From contig JAJDAI010000849.1 of NCBI GenBank assembly GCA_029261955.1, positions 1 to 10,269 on the forward strand: a DNA stretch of 10,269 nucleotides. Direction: 5' to 3'. How positions within the stretch are numbered: position 1 is the first letter of the stretch; the number at the start of each line of letters is the position of its first letter. The translations under genes and the position numbers were made by a program. The notes under the pieces are model-generated. The model ran no database searches. It was not told the origin of the DNA and was given only the letters and a program-made list of their open reading frames with translations. Positions 1 to 7,630 of this stretch are shown here, piece by piece. The DNA is from Deltaproteobacteria bacterium. GTDB taxonomy: Bacteria > Myxococcota_A > UBA796 > UBA9615.

Positions 1-859
1 CCGCGATGATGTCGAAGCCCTTGGGCAGCCGGATGCGCGCATCGATCATCAGCTCCAGCGGGCTGTGGATCAGGCTGCGGCCCACGTCGCTGGTGAGCTC
101 CTCGAGCCCGGGGCCAACGATGCCGACGCCGGTGAGCTCGAGGTTGATGTCCAGCTTGTCGAGCACCGGCGTGAAGCCGAGGCCGACCGCGTAGAGGATC
201 TCGTCGTCTGCGGCCACGTTCGCGCCGACCTCGGCGTAGCCGGGCTTCAAGCGGTAGCCGAAGTGGCCGGCAGCGTGGATGCGCTTCCAGCGGCGCGACA
301 CGGCGACCTTGGCGCCGAAGGTGGGCACGCCCGAAGTCAGGAAGAGCTTCGGGTTGCCGGTCGGCAGCGTGATGAAGGGGATCACGCCGAGGTTCACGAA
401 GTGCTTCTCCTGGGAGAGGGGCTTGAAGCGGCCCTCGATCCAGAGATCACCCAGCGAGAAGACCTGCTCCTCGCCGCCGATGGTCGTGATCCCGCCCTCG
501 GCCTTCGCGAACTGCATGAAGCCGAGGATGAGGTCGATCTCCACCCAGTCGGTCGGGGCGAAGGCCCCGCGCACGTGCCCGGCGAACAGGTGGTCGATGA
601 TCCCGGCCTGCCGGCCCAGATCCGAAGACGCGAGCTGGAGCGGCCGAAGGGCGTAGTTCAGCGTCACGTCGACGCCGAACTTCATCTTCGGCACCAGCAC
701 GCCGTCGTGCACCAGCACGAAGTTGTGGTAGCTGCCGACGAGGTTGAAGCGTTGGACGTCCAGCGAGGGCTGGGGCGCGTCCTGCGCGGCTGCAGGAGCC
801 ACCATCGCCAGGCAGATGGCCAGGATTCCGGGAATGAACCAATTCGTGCGTGTCAGCAT
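1..859 (-). CDS. Outer-membrane beta-barrel protein (OmpA-family-like N-terminal part), truncated by window start
   Basis: Translating the reverse strand from ATG 859-857 gives an uninterrupted frame of 286 codons that runs off the window at base 1, so the C-terminus is missing. Residues 1-25 form a signal peptide: TRTNW, a hydrophobic core (IPGILAICLAMV), then an Ala-Ala-Ala cleavage site before Gln26. The mature N-terminus (SLDVQRFNLVGSYHNFV, then a LNYALRPLQL strand) resembles the barrel found in front of OmpA-type domains in many delta-proteobacterial OmpA-family proteins. After it, alternating aromatic/polar strands (WVEIDLILGFMQF, LWIEGRFKPL, VNLGVIPFITLPTG, AAGHFGYRLKP) fit an outer-membrane barrel. 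Barrel identity is inferred from pattern; whether a peptidoglycan-binding OmpA domain follows cannot be seen. The start is supported by a strong ribosome binding site just upstream. It is divergent from the YgfZ gene, 104 bp away. It may be structural or a porin; the specific role is unknown. Confidence 0.8.
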   Translation of the reverse strand, partial: MLTRTNWFIPGILAICLAMVAPAAAQDAPQPSLDVQRFNLVGSYHNFVLVHDGVLVPKMKFGVDVTLNYALRPLQLASSDLGRQAGIIDHLFAGHVRGAFAPTDWVEIDLILGFMQFAKAEGGITTIGGEEQVFSLGDLWIEGRFKPLSQEKHFVNLGVIPFITLPTGNPKLFLTSGVPTFGAKVAVSRRWKRIHAAGHFGYRLKPGYAEVGANVAADDEILYAVGLGFTPVLDKLDINLELTGVGIVGPGLEELTSDVGRSLIHSPLELMIDARIRLPKGFDIIA

Positions 860-864
860 GCCGA

Positions 865-871
865 CCCCTCC
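865..871 (-). promoter_or_regulatory. Shine-Dalgarno site of the outer-membrane protein gene
   Basis: The reverse strand reads GGAGGGG five bases before the ATG at 859. This strong match to the anti-SD sequence fixes the start directly ahead of the signal peptide. Confidence 0.75.
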
Positions 872-963
872 GCGTGTGCCGAATGGCGAACAATACACCA
901 CAGGGCGGGGCTCGATCGGACCCCCCTCTTGCCAACCCGCCCGGGCGGTGCAACGGATGGTGC

Positions 964-1977
964 ATGACCGATCTGCAAGAGACCACCCTGCCCCTGCTGC
1001 TCGCCTCGGCCCGCGACCTCGCGCGCGGGGGGATCATCGACACTTCGCCGCTCCGCGAAGGCGCGCTGCTGTTCGACCTGAGCCGCCACGACCGGGTGCT
1101 CATCAGCGGGCGGGATCGGATTCGCTTTCTCCACGCGATGCTCAGCAACGACGTCAAGGGGCTGCAGGCCGGGGCCGGTCGTTGGGCGACCTTCAACACG
1201 GTCCAGGGGCGAACCGTCTCGGACGTGCGCCTCTTCGACCTGGATGACGACCGGAAGACCGGGTCGATCCTGGCCCTGCTGGAGCCCGGGGCGCGCGGAG
1301 GCTTCGTCGATGGCCTCGACAAGTACGTGATCTCCGAGAAGGTCTTCTTCGAGGACGACGAGGGCGGAGCCCTCCTCCTCGTCGCGGGCGCCGGGGCGGA
1401 GGCGGCGCTGCCGGCGGTGCCCGAGCTGCTGTACGGGCACCTCGAAGCGGAGATCGGCGGCGCGGCCGTGCGCATCCTCCGCCTGGATCGCAGCAGCCCC
1501 GAGGGGCAGGACTTCGGCCTCTGGCTGCGCGAGACCGACCGCGCCGCGGTCGTGGCCGCCTTGGGCCTGCCCATGGGCGCGCCCGAGCTGCTCGAGGCCG
1601 CGCGCATCGAAGCGGGCCAGGTGCGCTTCGGCATCGACCTCACGACCACGAACATCCCCCTGGAGGCCGGGCTCAAGGAGCGCGCCATCAGCTTCACGAA
1701 GGGCTGCTACATCGGCCAGGAGGTCATCTGCCGCATCGACTCGCTGGGCACACCGGGGCGCAAGCTCGTGCGGCTCCGGGTCGCCGGGGACAGCCCCGAG
1801 CCCGGCACCGACCTCTTCCGCGAGGGGAAGGCCGTGGGCTTCGTGACCTCGGCGCTGCGCACCGCGGAGGGGGCGCTGGCCTTCGGCTACGTGAAGAAGC
1901 GCAGCAACGCGCTCGGCACGGTGCTGCGTGTGGGGCAGGCCGAAGGGCCCGAGGCGACTGTCGGCGCCGAGCTGTAG
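964..1977 (+). CDS. ygfZ: YgfZ/GcvT-domain folate-binding protein (Fe-S cluster maintenance)
   Basis: The 337-residue protein is close to E. coli YgfZ in length. It carries the family signature KGCYIGQE at residues 246-253 with the conserved Cys248, preceded by the GCV_T-type segment GLKERAISFT. An N-terminal half (LFDLSRHDRVLISGRDRIRFLHAMLSNDV) matches the aminomethyltransferase-like fold. A C-terminal barrel follows (GRKLVRLRV, then GKAVGFVTSAL and ALAFGYVKK). Known for the family: folate-dependent help in assembly or repair of certain [4Fe-4S] enzymes, including the tRNA thiomethylase MiaB; it is not a glycine-cleavage T-protein. The frame stays open upstream to 850, but that extension (CRPLRVCRMANN) lies over the promoter region of the divergent gene and is not family-like, so ATG 964 is chosen; its ribosome site is poor. 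It ends 4 bp from the convergent CysQ-like gene. The Fe-S enzyme QueG is encoded in the same window. Confidence 0.9.
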   Translation: MTDLQETTLPLLLASARDLARGGIIDTSPLREGALLFDLSRHDRVLISGRDRIRFLHAMLSNDVKGLQAGAGRWATFNTVQGRTVSDVRLFDLDDDRKTGSILALLEPGARGGFVDGLDKYVISEKVFFEDDEGGALLLVAGAGAEAALPAVPELLYGHLEAEIGGAAVRILRLDRSSPEGQDFGLWLRETDRAAVVAALGLPMGAPELLEAARIEAGQVRFGIDLTTTNIPLEAGLKERAISFTKGCYIGQEVICRIDSLGTPGRKLVRLRVAGDSPEPGTDLFREGKAVGFVTSALRTAEGALAFGYVKKRSNALGTVLRVGQAEGPEATVGAEL

Positions 1978-1981
1978 TCCG

Positions 1982-2806
1982 CTACTCGAGCGTGCCCACG
2001 GCGTGGATCATCCCGAGGATCTCGGGGTGCAGCGCCGGAGCGGCCGTCACCACGCCCCGACAGAGCGGCGAGGGTCGGTTGAAGGTGTGCGCGTCGCCGC
2101 CCAGATCGGTCACGGTCAGGCCGGCCTCGCGGCAGAGCAGGATGCCGGCGGCCACGTCCCACTCGTTGCGGGGCTTGCGCGTGAAGTAGGCGTCCCCCTC
2201 CCCCGCTGCGGCCAGGGCCAGCTTGTAGGCGGTCGAGCCGACCTCCTTGATGCTCGTGCGGCGGCGGAAGGGCTCGAACTCCCCCCGCCTCGCTTCGCTG
2301 CGGCTGGCGAGCACCGTGGCGCCGTCGAGCTCCTGGCGGGTCGATCCCGAGAGGGGCTGCCCCGCGCGCAGGGCCCCCTGCCCCGCCACGGCGGTGAACA
2401 GGTCGTCCAGGGCGGGGTTCAGCAGCACCGCGAGGGCGACCTCCCCGCCGACGGACAGCCCCACGGACAGCGCGAACTGGGGCACGCCCTCGACGTACTC
2501 CCGGGTGCCGTCGATGGGGTCGACGATCCAGACGGCCTCACGCTCCAGGCGATCGGGGCTGTCCGCGGTCTCCTCGCTCAACCACCCGCTGCCGGGCATC
2601 AGGGCCAGCAGGCGCTCCCGCAGGATGCGGTCGGCCGCCAGGTCAGCCTCGGTCACGGGGTTCCCGACGGGCCCTTCGGCCTCCAGGAGTTCGCCGCCGC
2701 TCTTGTTCCAGACCGTCTTCTTCTGCCGGAAGAGGGCCATGACGGGCACGGCCGCTTCGCGGGTGATGGCGACCACGTCGGACAACAGGGACTCGGGGGA
2801 CTGCAT
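1982..2806 (-). CDS. cysQ: CysQ-like 3'(2'),5'-bisphosphate nucleotidase / inositol monophosphatase family
   Basis: The 274-residue protein has all the metal-binding motifs of the lithium-sensitive phosphatase superfamily: NPVTEAD (Asp55), SEET (Glu78, Glu79), DPIDGT at 96-101, and EWD (Asp217) near the C-terminus. DGTREY after the aspartates resembles CysQ (DGTKEF) more than true inositol monophosphatases (DGTxNF), so 3'-phosphoadenosine 5'-phosphate is the likelier substrate; its removal recycles AMP from sulfate assimilation and other PAP-producing steps. Inositol phosphate or a related sugar phosphate remains possible. Start choice: a GTG at 2824 would add six residues, but the GGGAGG there abuts it with no spacing, so ATG 2806 is preferred. 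That ATG has no well-placed ribosome site, so the start is uncertain. The gene is convergent with ygfZ (4 bp) and divergent from the nucleosidase-like gene (48 bp). Confidence 0.82.
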   Translation of the reverse strand: MQSPESLLSDVVAITREAAVPVMALFRQKKTVWNKSGGELLEAEGPVGNPVTEADLAADRILRERLLALMPGSGWLSEETADSPDRLEREAVWIVDPIDGTREYVEGVPQFALSVGLSVGGEVALAVLLNPALDDLFTAVAGQGALRAGQPLSGSTRQELDGATVLASRSEARRGEFEPFRRRTSIKEVGSTAYKLALAAAGEGDAYFTRKPRNEWDVAAGILLCREAGLTVTDLGGDAHTFNRPSPLCRGVVTAAPALHPEILGMIHAVGTLE

Positions 2807-2854
2807 GGCCGCAGACGGTAGCACCCTCCCGATCGGCGGCTATCCTGCGCGGCC

Positions 2855-3592
2855 ATGCTGCTCGTCGCCGCCGCTCTCGACTCCGAACTCCGCGCCGTAC
2901 GCGTCGCCGCGGGGGCCTCACGCCTCGCCGGCGAGGGCTCGATCCACGTGGCGGGGGACCTCGCGCTGATCCGGACGGGGGTCGGGGAGGCTCGGGCGGA
3001 GCGCGCCGCGGCCGCCATCACCGAGTTTCGGCCCACCGCCGTGCTGCACCTGGGCATGGCGGGCGGCTTGCGCGCCGGGCTGAGCGCCGGCGACGTGATG
3101 ATCGTCACCGGGGTGTCGCAGGGCGTGCTGCGCCTCGACGAGCAGACGGATCTGCCCGAGGTCGGGGCCGTCGACCCCGAGGGCGTCGCGGCGCTGCGCC
3201 GGGCGCTGGCCGAGCTGCCCGATCGACTCGCGCAGGGGCAGCTGCTCACGGTCGATCGCTTCGTGCACCGGGCCGACGACAAGACGGCCATCGGCCGCGC
3301 CCGCACCTACCTGGCCTGCGACATGGAGGCGGCGCCGCTGTTCGCGGCAGCCGAGCGTCTGGGCATCCCCTACTTCGGCGTGCGGGCCATCTCCGATCCG
3401 CACGACGAGCAGATGCCCCCCATGGTCCGTGGCGACGGCGCGGGCGCGGCGATTCGGCGGGCGGCGTCCTGGGCGCGCAGACCGCAGGCCCCGCAGGAGG
3501 CCTGGCGTGCGGTGCGGGGCATGCGCAGGGCGGCCTCAGCCCTGGACCGCGCTGGCCCGCTCTCGGTCGAGGTCCTGCGAAACCGGGCCTGA
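2855..3592 (+). CDS. Phosphorylase-superfamily nucleosidase (MTA/SAH nucleosidase- or HpnG-like)
   Basis: The 245-residue protein has the nucleoside phosphorylase/nucleosidase fold signatures in order. They are an N-terminal strand with Glu11 (aligning with the catalytic-region Glu12 of E. coli MTA/SAH nucleosidase), the glycine loop LGMAGGL, AGDVMIV, CDMEAAP (Asp156-Met157-Glu158, matching the ribose-contacting Met-Glu), and RAISDPHDE with Asp181 in the position of the catalytic general acid. Known for the family: cleavage of the N-glycosidic bond of 5'-methylthioadenosine, S-adenosylhomocysteine or 5'-deoxyadenosine. Futalosine hydrolases and hopanoid-associated phosphorylases share these motifs. 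The RAxSDPxDxxxP run and the Arg/Ala-rich C-terminal helix recall the hopanoid-associated group, but no hopanoid gene is nearby. Substrate is therefore left open. ATG 2855 begins directly on the first strand; the upstream ribosome site is weak. The stop lies in a hairpin shared with the convergent HD gene. Confidence 0.8.
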   Translation: MLLVAAALDSELRAVRVAAGASRLAGEGSIHVAGDLALIRTGVGEARAERAAAAITEFRPTAVLHLGMAGGLRAGLSAGDVMIVTGVSQGVLRLDEQTDLPEVGAVDPEGVAALRRALAELPDRLAQGQLLTVDRFVHRADDKTAIGRARTYLACDMEAAPLFAAAERLGIPYFGVRAISDPHDEQMPPMVRGDGAGAAIRRAASWARRPQAPQEAWRAVRGMRRAASALDRAGPLSVEVLRNRA

Positions 3593-3608
3593 GGGCTTTC
3601 GCTCAGGC
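3587..3608. terminator. Candidate bidirectional hairpin spanning two convergent stop codons
   Basis: GCCTGAG (3587-3593) and CTCAGGC (3602-3608) form a perfect 7-bp stem with an 8-base loop. The TGA of the nucleosidase gene (3590-3592) and the reverse-strand TGA of the HD gene (3603-3605) sit in opposite arms. There is no T-tract on either side, so intrinsic termination is not certain; it could instead protect 3' ends or reduce read-through between the convergent genes. Confidence 0.4.
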
Positions 3609-4976
3609 GATGTCGTCGATGAGGGCCCCCGCGTCGCCAAGGCGCTCGAGCGGCACGTAGATCCGGCTCATCGTCAGCTGCTCGGAGTAGCGCTCGAAGA
3701 GCCCCGTGGACTGCTCCAGGTGCCGGGCCCGCAGGGTCGGGGAGCCCCGGTAGGGCCGCTCCAGCACCCAGATGGCGCTGGTGGGGCGCGGCGCGGCGGT
3801 GGGGTGCGTGCCGAGCGGCAGCTCCCCCTGGGTGGCGGCGTGAGCCGCGCGCCCGTCGAAGTACTTGCTCAGCTGGCCGCGGCTCGCGGCGGTGATCACG
3901 GGGATCCCGCCCTCGGCGAGCCGCACGAGGATGTGGCTCAGATCCACGTCCGCCGGGCTGCCGTGCCGCTCCAGCAACAGCTTGAACTCCTTGCGCTGCA
4001 CGATGCGGCGGGCCCACTCGTTGTCGCTGCGCCGCAGCTGGTCGGTGAGCTGCGCGTCGTCCACGAGCGCGTAGGACTCGATGTCCGCGGGGATGGTCCA
4101 GCCGTCGGCACCAGCATTCAAGTAGCGATGGAGCATCTCCTCGTAAGCCACGCTCCGATAGTGGAAATAGACCATCAGGAACATGTGGTAGCGGGCGATG
4201 AGGAAGTCGTCGAAGGCGTAGATGGCCCGGGCCTGGAGCGCCAGGTAGGCGGCGCCGTCCACGACGTGGCAGGCCAGGTTGTTCATCAACCAGTTCAGGT
4301 CGAAGACCCCGTAGTGCACCCCGGTGAAGTGGGAGTCGCGCACGAGGTAGTCCATGCGGTCCACGTCGAGCTCGCTCGAGATCAGCTGCTGGAGCAGGGG
4401 TCGCCAGTCGATGCCGCCCGCCTCGTACCAGCTCGGGTCCACGGGCAGATCGGGGTCGACGAGGCCCGCGACCGCCCCCGCCGGCACCCCCAGCTCGTGC
4501 TCGAGGAGCGGGGTGATGCTCGAGTCGGTCACGATCTTGATCGTGTAGTCCTCGTGGGTGGCCTGGCGCCCCGGCGGGTAGAGGTCCGGCCGGTGGGCGT
4601 AGGCCCCGATCTTCAGATCGCGCAGGTCGGGCATCGCGAACTCGGTCGCGTGCGAAAACGGCGCGTGCCCGACGTCGTGCAGCATGGCGGCGGCCCGCAG
4701 GATCTGGCGCAGCTCGCGTCGGCGCGCGGGCCTCACTTCGGGGGTGCCCGGCGCGTCCATGATCGAGTCGAAGGCCACGCCCGCGACGTGCAGCGCCCCG
4801 ACGCTGTGCAGGTAGCGCGAGTGCGTGGCCCCCGGGAAGCTCAGGTCCGAGAAGCCCAGCTGCTTGATGTAGCGCAGCCGCTGGAACAGCGGGTGGTCGA
4901 GCAGCTTCAGCTCGGAGCGCTCGACGGGAATGCCGCCGTGGATGGGATCTCGGACTTCGGCGGCGGCTCGGGCCAT
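3603..4976 (-). CDS. HD-domain phosphohydrolase, SAMHD1/dGTPase-like
   Basis: The 457-residue protein begins with RDPIHGGI, the conserved opening of this HD family. It then shows HSRYLHSVG (Arg54, His57), LHDVGHAPFSH (His100-Asp101, the HD pair) and LDVDRMDYLVRDS (Asp206, plus Arg207, Tyr210 and Asp214). These align with SAMHD1 His167, His206-Asp207, Asp311 and the following Lys312, Tyr315 and Asp319. All metal ligands are therefore present and a dNTP triphosphohydrolase or related phosphohydrolase activity is expected. Known relatives include bacterial dGTPases and uncharacterised YdhJ/YwfO-type enzymes. The C-terminal third (WTIPADIESYALVDD onward) has the usual helical continuation and no obvious extra domain. 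ATG 4976 is chosen because the conserved RDPIHG lies only eight residues in; the ribosome site is weak. It is divergent from asnS by 120 bp. Its actual nucleotide preference cannot be read from sequence; no partner suggests a phage-defence role. Confidence 0.87.
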   Translation of the reverse strand: MARAAAEVRDPIHGGIPVERSELKLLDHPLFQRLRYIKQLGFSDLSFPGATHSRYLHSVGALHVAGVAFDSIMDAPGTPEVRPARRRELRQILRAAAMLHDVGHAPFSHATEFAMPDLRDLKIGAYAHRPDLYPPGRQATHEDYTIKIVTDSSITPLLEHELGVPAGAVAGLVDPDLPVDPSWYEAGGIDWRPLLQQLISSELDVDRMDYLVRDSHFTGVHYGVFDLNWLMNNLACHVVDGAAYLALQARAIYAFDDFLIARYHMFLMVYFHYRSVAYEEMLHRYLNAGADGWTIPADIESYALVDDAQLTDQLRRSDNEWARRIVQRKEFKLLLERHGSPADVDLSHILVRLAEGGIPVITAASRGQLSKYFDGRAAHAATQGELPLGTHPTAAPRPTSAIWVLERPYRGSPTLRARHLEQSTGLFERYSEQLTMSRIYVPLERLGDAGALIDDIA

Positions 4977-5085
4977 AGCTCGCGAATGTACCAGGGTGTG
5001 AGGGCTCCGAAGGTGGGCCCGCTTCCTTTGCAGACGGAGACGAGGCGCGAGCCGGGCCAGCCTTTGCTAGGTTGCGCGGCCGCTC

Positions 5086-5090
5086 TGGAG
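5086..5090 (+). promoter_or_regulatory. Shine-Dalgarno site that sets the asnS start
   Basis: TGGAG ends six bases before ATG 5097. It decides the start within a frame that is open for more than 1.6 kb upstream, all of it antisense to the HD-domain gene or in the divergent spacer. No convincing sigma70 promoter was found in the 120-bp spacer. Confidence 0.6.
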
Positions 5091-5096
5091 CCCAAA

Positions 5097-6449
5097 ATGA
5101 GCCTTCGTCCCCGCACCTCCATCCGCAGCACCCTCAGCACCGCGACCGAAGGTCAGCGCGTCCGCCTCACCGGCTGGGTGCGCAACAAGCGCGTGAGCAA
5201 GAACGTTGGCTTCCTCGAGCTGAACGACGGCTCGACGCTGGCGAACATCCAGCTGGTCTTCGGCAAGGACGACATCGGCACGGACGCGGCGGAAGCCGTG
5301 GACAAGGGCGCCGCCATCGCGGTGGAGGGCACGCTGGTGCCGAGCCGCGGCAAGGGCCAGCCCTGGGAGCTCAAGGTCGACTCCGTGGACATCGTCGGCG
5401 CCTGCCCCGACGACTACCCGCTCCAGACGAAGCGGCACAGCTTCGAGTTCCTGCGCGAGAAGGCCCACCTGCGGCCGCGCACGCGCACCTTCTCCGCGGT
5501 CTTCCGCGTGCGAAACGCCCTCGCGGCGGCGATCCACGAGTTCTTCCAGAAGCGTGAGTTCCAGTGGATCCACACGCCGATCATCGCGGCGAGCGACTGC
5601 GAGGGAGCCGGCGAGCTCTTCCGGGTCACCGACCTGGAGGGCGGCAACTTCTTCGGCACGGAGAGCTTCCTGACGGTCTCGGGTCAGCTCAACGTCGAGA
5701 CCTTCGCGAGCGCCTTCACCGACGTCTACACCTTCGGGCCGACCTTCCGGGCCGAGAACAGCAACACGGCGCGCCACGCGGCCGAGTTCTGGATGGTCGA
5801 GCCGGAGATGGCCTTCGCCGACCTGGACGACCTCATCGCCCTGGCCGAGGACTTCATCCGTGAGGTGACGCTGTCGGTGCACGAGCGCTGCGCCGAGGAC
5901 ATGGCCTTCTTCGACCAGTGGGTCGAGAGGGGCGTGCTGTCGCGCGTGCACGACACCGTGACGAAGCCCTTCGAGCGCATGACCTACGCCGAGGCGATGG
6001 ACGTGCTGATGAAGAGCGGCCGCACCTTCGAGTACAAGCTCGGGCAGGGCGAAGAGCTGCACACCGAGCACGAGCGCTTCCTGGCCGAGGACTACGTGAA
6101 GGGGCCGGTGTTCATCACCGACTACCCGAAGGACCAGAAGGCCTTCTACATGCGCCTGTCCGACGACGAGCAGACCGTCGCTGCGACCGATCTGCTCGTG
6201 CCGCGGCTCGGTGAGATCATCGGCGGAAGCCAGCGCGAAGAGCGGGCCGACGTGCTCGAGAGCGAGCTGGTGCGGCGCGGCATGGAGGTGGCCCCCTACT
6301 GGTGGTACCGCGAGCTGCGGCGCTACGGCACGACCCCGCACGCGGGCTTCGGGCTCGGCTTCGAGCGGATGCTGATGTACCTGACCGGCATGTCGAACAT
6401 CCGGGACGTCATCCCCTTCCCGCGGACGCCGGGGCAGGCCGACTTCTAG
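5097..6449 (+). CDS. asnS: Asparaginyl-tRNA synthetase
   Basis: The 450-residue class IIb enzyme is of normal length. An N-terminal OB-fold anticodon-binding domain occupies roughly residues 20-100 (VRLTGWVRNKRVSKNVGFLE). The catalytic core follows: TPIIAASDCEGAGELF, SGQLNVETFASAFTDVYTFG, class II motif 2 with FRAEN (Arg218, Glu220) and RHAAEFWMVEPEMAF, and motif 3 GFGLGFERM (417-425) with Arg424. The ending NIRDVIPFPRTPGQADF is typical of AsnRS and argues against AspRS or LysRS. It attaches asparagine to tRNA-Asn in the cytoplasm using ATP. The reading frame is open far upstream (to 3429) but that part is antisense to the HD gene; ATG 5097 is chosen because TGGAG lies six bases upstream and the family's N-terminus begins there. 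It is convergent with queG, 15 bp apart. A dedicated AsnRS implies asparagine is charged directly, though a parallel amidation route cannot be excluded. Confidence 0.96.
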   Translation: MSLRPRTSIRSTLSTATEGQRVRLTGWVRNKRVSKNVGFLELNDGSTLANIQLVFGKDDIGTDAAEAVDKGAAIAVEGTLVPSRGKGQPWELKVDSVDIVGACPDDYPLQTKRHSFEFLREKAHLRPRTRTFSAVFRVRNALAAAIHEFFQKREFQWIHTPIIAASDCEGAGELFRVTDLEGGNFFGTESFLTVSGQLNVETFASAFTDVYTFGPTFRAENSNTARHAAEFWMVEPEMAFADLDDLIALAEDFIREVTLSVHERCAEDMAFFDQWVERGVLSRVHDTVTKPFERMTYAEAMDVLMKSGRTFEYKLGQGEELHTEHERFLAEDYVKGPVFITDYPKDQKAFYMRLSDDEQTVAATDLLVPRLGEIIGGSQREERADVLESELVRRGMEVAPYWWYRELRRYGTTPHAGFGLGFERMLMYLTGMSNIRDVIPFPRTPGQADF

Positions 6450-6464
6450 GGGCGCTGAAGGGGC

Positions 6465-7577
6465 TCAAGCTCGCGCCGCGTCGATCTCCTCCTGCACGAA
6501 GGCGTCGTCGTCCTGGGCGGTCGCGAGGGCCTCGGTCGCGGCGCCTCCCCCGAGCTGCCCGAGCGCCCAGGCGGCGTGGCCTCGGACCAGGGGCTCCGGC
6601 TCGTCGTTCAGGCAGCGGATCAGGGCCGGCACCGCCGCGCGGTCGCCTGCGTTGCCGAGCGCGATCGCCACGTTCCTCAGCAGGCCGCGGCGCTTCGTCC
6701 GCTTGAGGGGGCTGTTCTTCAGCGTCGCCGAGAAGGTCGCCTGGTCCCAGGCCAGCAGCTCCTCCAGCGAGGGGTTGAGCAGCGCCGGGCGGGCTTCGTA
6801 GCGGGCCTCGCGCACGGGCTGCGCGAAGCGGTTGTAGGGGCAGACGTCCAGGCAGAGGTCGCAGCCGAAGATCCAGGTGCCGATCAGCGGGCGCAGCTCC
6901 CGCGGGATGGGTCCGCGGTGCTCGATGGTCAGGTAGGAGATGCAGAGCCGGGCGTCGAGTTGGTAGGGCTGGTCGGCGCGGATGGCCTTCGTCGGGCACA
7001 CGTCGAGGCAGCTGCTGCAGGTGCCGCAGTGGTCGCCGTGCGGTTCGGCGGGCTCGACCTCGCGGCGCGTCATCACCGCGCCCAGGAAGAGGAAGGAGCC
7101 GTGTTCGCGGGACACGAGGTTCGTGTGCTTGCCCTGCCAACCCAGGCCGGCGCGGGCGGCCCGCGGCTTCTCGAGCACCGGGCCGGTGTCGACGTAGGGC
7201 CGCGCGAGATCGTCGTCGAGGCTCTGGGCGAAGGCGCGGACCTGGTCCAGCAGGACGCCGTGGTAGTCGTCGCCGAGGGCGTAGCGCGCGATCAGGCCGC
7301 GCGGGCGATCGTCCGGCGGGGCCGGCAGGGGCCCGAGAAAATAGGACGAAGCCACCGACACCAGGGAGCGGGTGTCGTCGAGCACGCGGCGCGGATCGAA
7401 GCGGCGCTCCGGATCGCGCTCCATCCACCGCATCGTCGCGTTGCGGCCCTGCTGGATCCAGCGGAGAAAACGGGGGCCCTCGGCGCCTGACTCGGGGGCG
7501 CTGACGCCGGCGATGAGGCCGTGTTCGGCGGCACGTTCTCGGAGCTCTTCGGCGGTCAGCGGGCTCGGCTGGGACAC
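6465..7577 (-). CDS. queG: Epoxyqueuosine reductase (tRNA queuosine, last step), with C-terminal HEAT-like repeats
   Basis: The 370-residue protein has the QueG layout. The cobalamin-binding N-terminal region contains the family's YVDTGPVLEK with the catalytic Asp130, followed by GLGWQGKHTNLVSREHGSF. Two [4Fe-4S] motifs follow: CGTCSSCLDVCP (Cys184, 187, 190, 194) and Cys212 with CDLCLDVCPYN (Cys239, 242, 246). HEAT-like helices (NVAIALGNAGDRAAVPALIRCL, HAAWALGQLG) close the protein and in QueG structures contact the tRNA. It reduces epoxyqueuosine to queuosine at position 34 of tRNA-Asp, -Asn, -His and -Tyr. Start: GTG 7577 is preceded by GGAGAG three bases upstream, a good site, and no ATG fits as well. 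The gene is convergent with asnS and divergent from the lipoprotein gene. The other queuosine genes are not in this window, so precursor supply or import is unknown. Nothing essential is missing from the protein. Confidence 0.95.
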   Translation of the reverse strand: MSQPSPLTAEELRERAAEHGLIAGVSAPESGAEGPRFLRWIQQGRNATMRWMERDPERRFDPRRVLDDTRSLVSVASSYFLGPLPAPPDDRPRGLIARYALGDDYHGVLLDQVRAFAQSLDDDLARPYVDTGPVLEKPRAARAGLGWQGKHTNLVSREHGSFLFLGAVMTRREVEPAEPHGDHCGTCSSCLDVCPTKAIRADQPYQLDARLCISYLTIEHRGPIPRELRPLIGTWIFGCDLCLDVCPYNRFAQPVREARYEARPALLNPSLEELLAWDQATFSATLKNSPLKRTKRRGLLRNVAIALGNAGDRAAVPALIRCLNDEPEPLVRGHAAWALGQLGGGAATEALATAQDDDAFVQEEIDAARA

Positions 7578-7580
7578 GGT

Positions 7581-7586
7581 CTCTCC
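7581..7586 (-). promoter_or_regulatory. Shine-Dalgarno site supporting the GTG start of queG
   Basis: The reverse strand reads GGAGAG, then ACC, then GTG (7577-7575). The spacing is right and supports a non-ATG start that the conserved N-terminal length also fits. Confidence 0.6.
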
Positions 7587-7601
7587 GGGGGTCGTGCAGA
7601 A

Positions 7602-7621
7602 GGAGGCCCTGAAGCGCCTCC
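7602..7621. other. Inverted repeat upstream of the lipoprotein promoter
   Basis: GGAGGC (7602-7607) and GCCTCC (7616-7621) are perfect inverted copies with an 8-base spacer, nine bases ahead of the putative -35 box. It could be an operator for a dimeric regulator or lie in the queG leader; a 6-bp inverted repeat in GC-rich DNA may also be chance. Confidence 0.25.
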
Positions 7622-7630
7622 GTCGCGCAA

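Noticed and set aside
65..967. 300-codon forward open frame
   Set aside because: It is antisense to the outer-membrane protein, whose signal peptide, ribosome site and barrel-like strands are clear on the reverse strand.
447..1697. 416-codon reverse open frame across the ygfZ start and the outer-membrane gene
   Set aside because: It crosses the divergent spacer, is Arg/Ser/Pro-rich low-complexity translation, and conflicts with two genes with clear family motifs.
3603..4976. HD phosphohydrolase as part of a dNTP-depletion phage-defence system
   Set aside because: All neighbours are housekeeping genes on opposite strands, with no defence partner or mobile-element context; the family is also common as ordinary cellular dNTP hydrolases.
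3429..5096. Long forward open frame joined upstream of asnS, as if a 1006-residue fusion
   Set aside because: The added part is antisense to the HD phosphohydrolase, has no domain character, and AsnRS has its own ribosome site and normal N-terminus at 5097.
4977..5096. Possible asnS promoter (TTTGCA near 5027 and TAGGTT near 5068)
   Set aside because: Spacing is far from 17 bases and the boxes match poorly.
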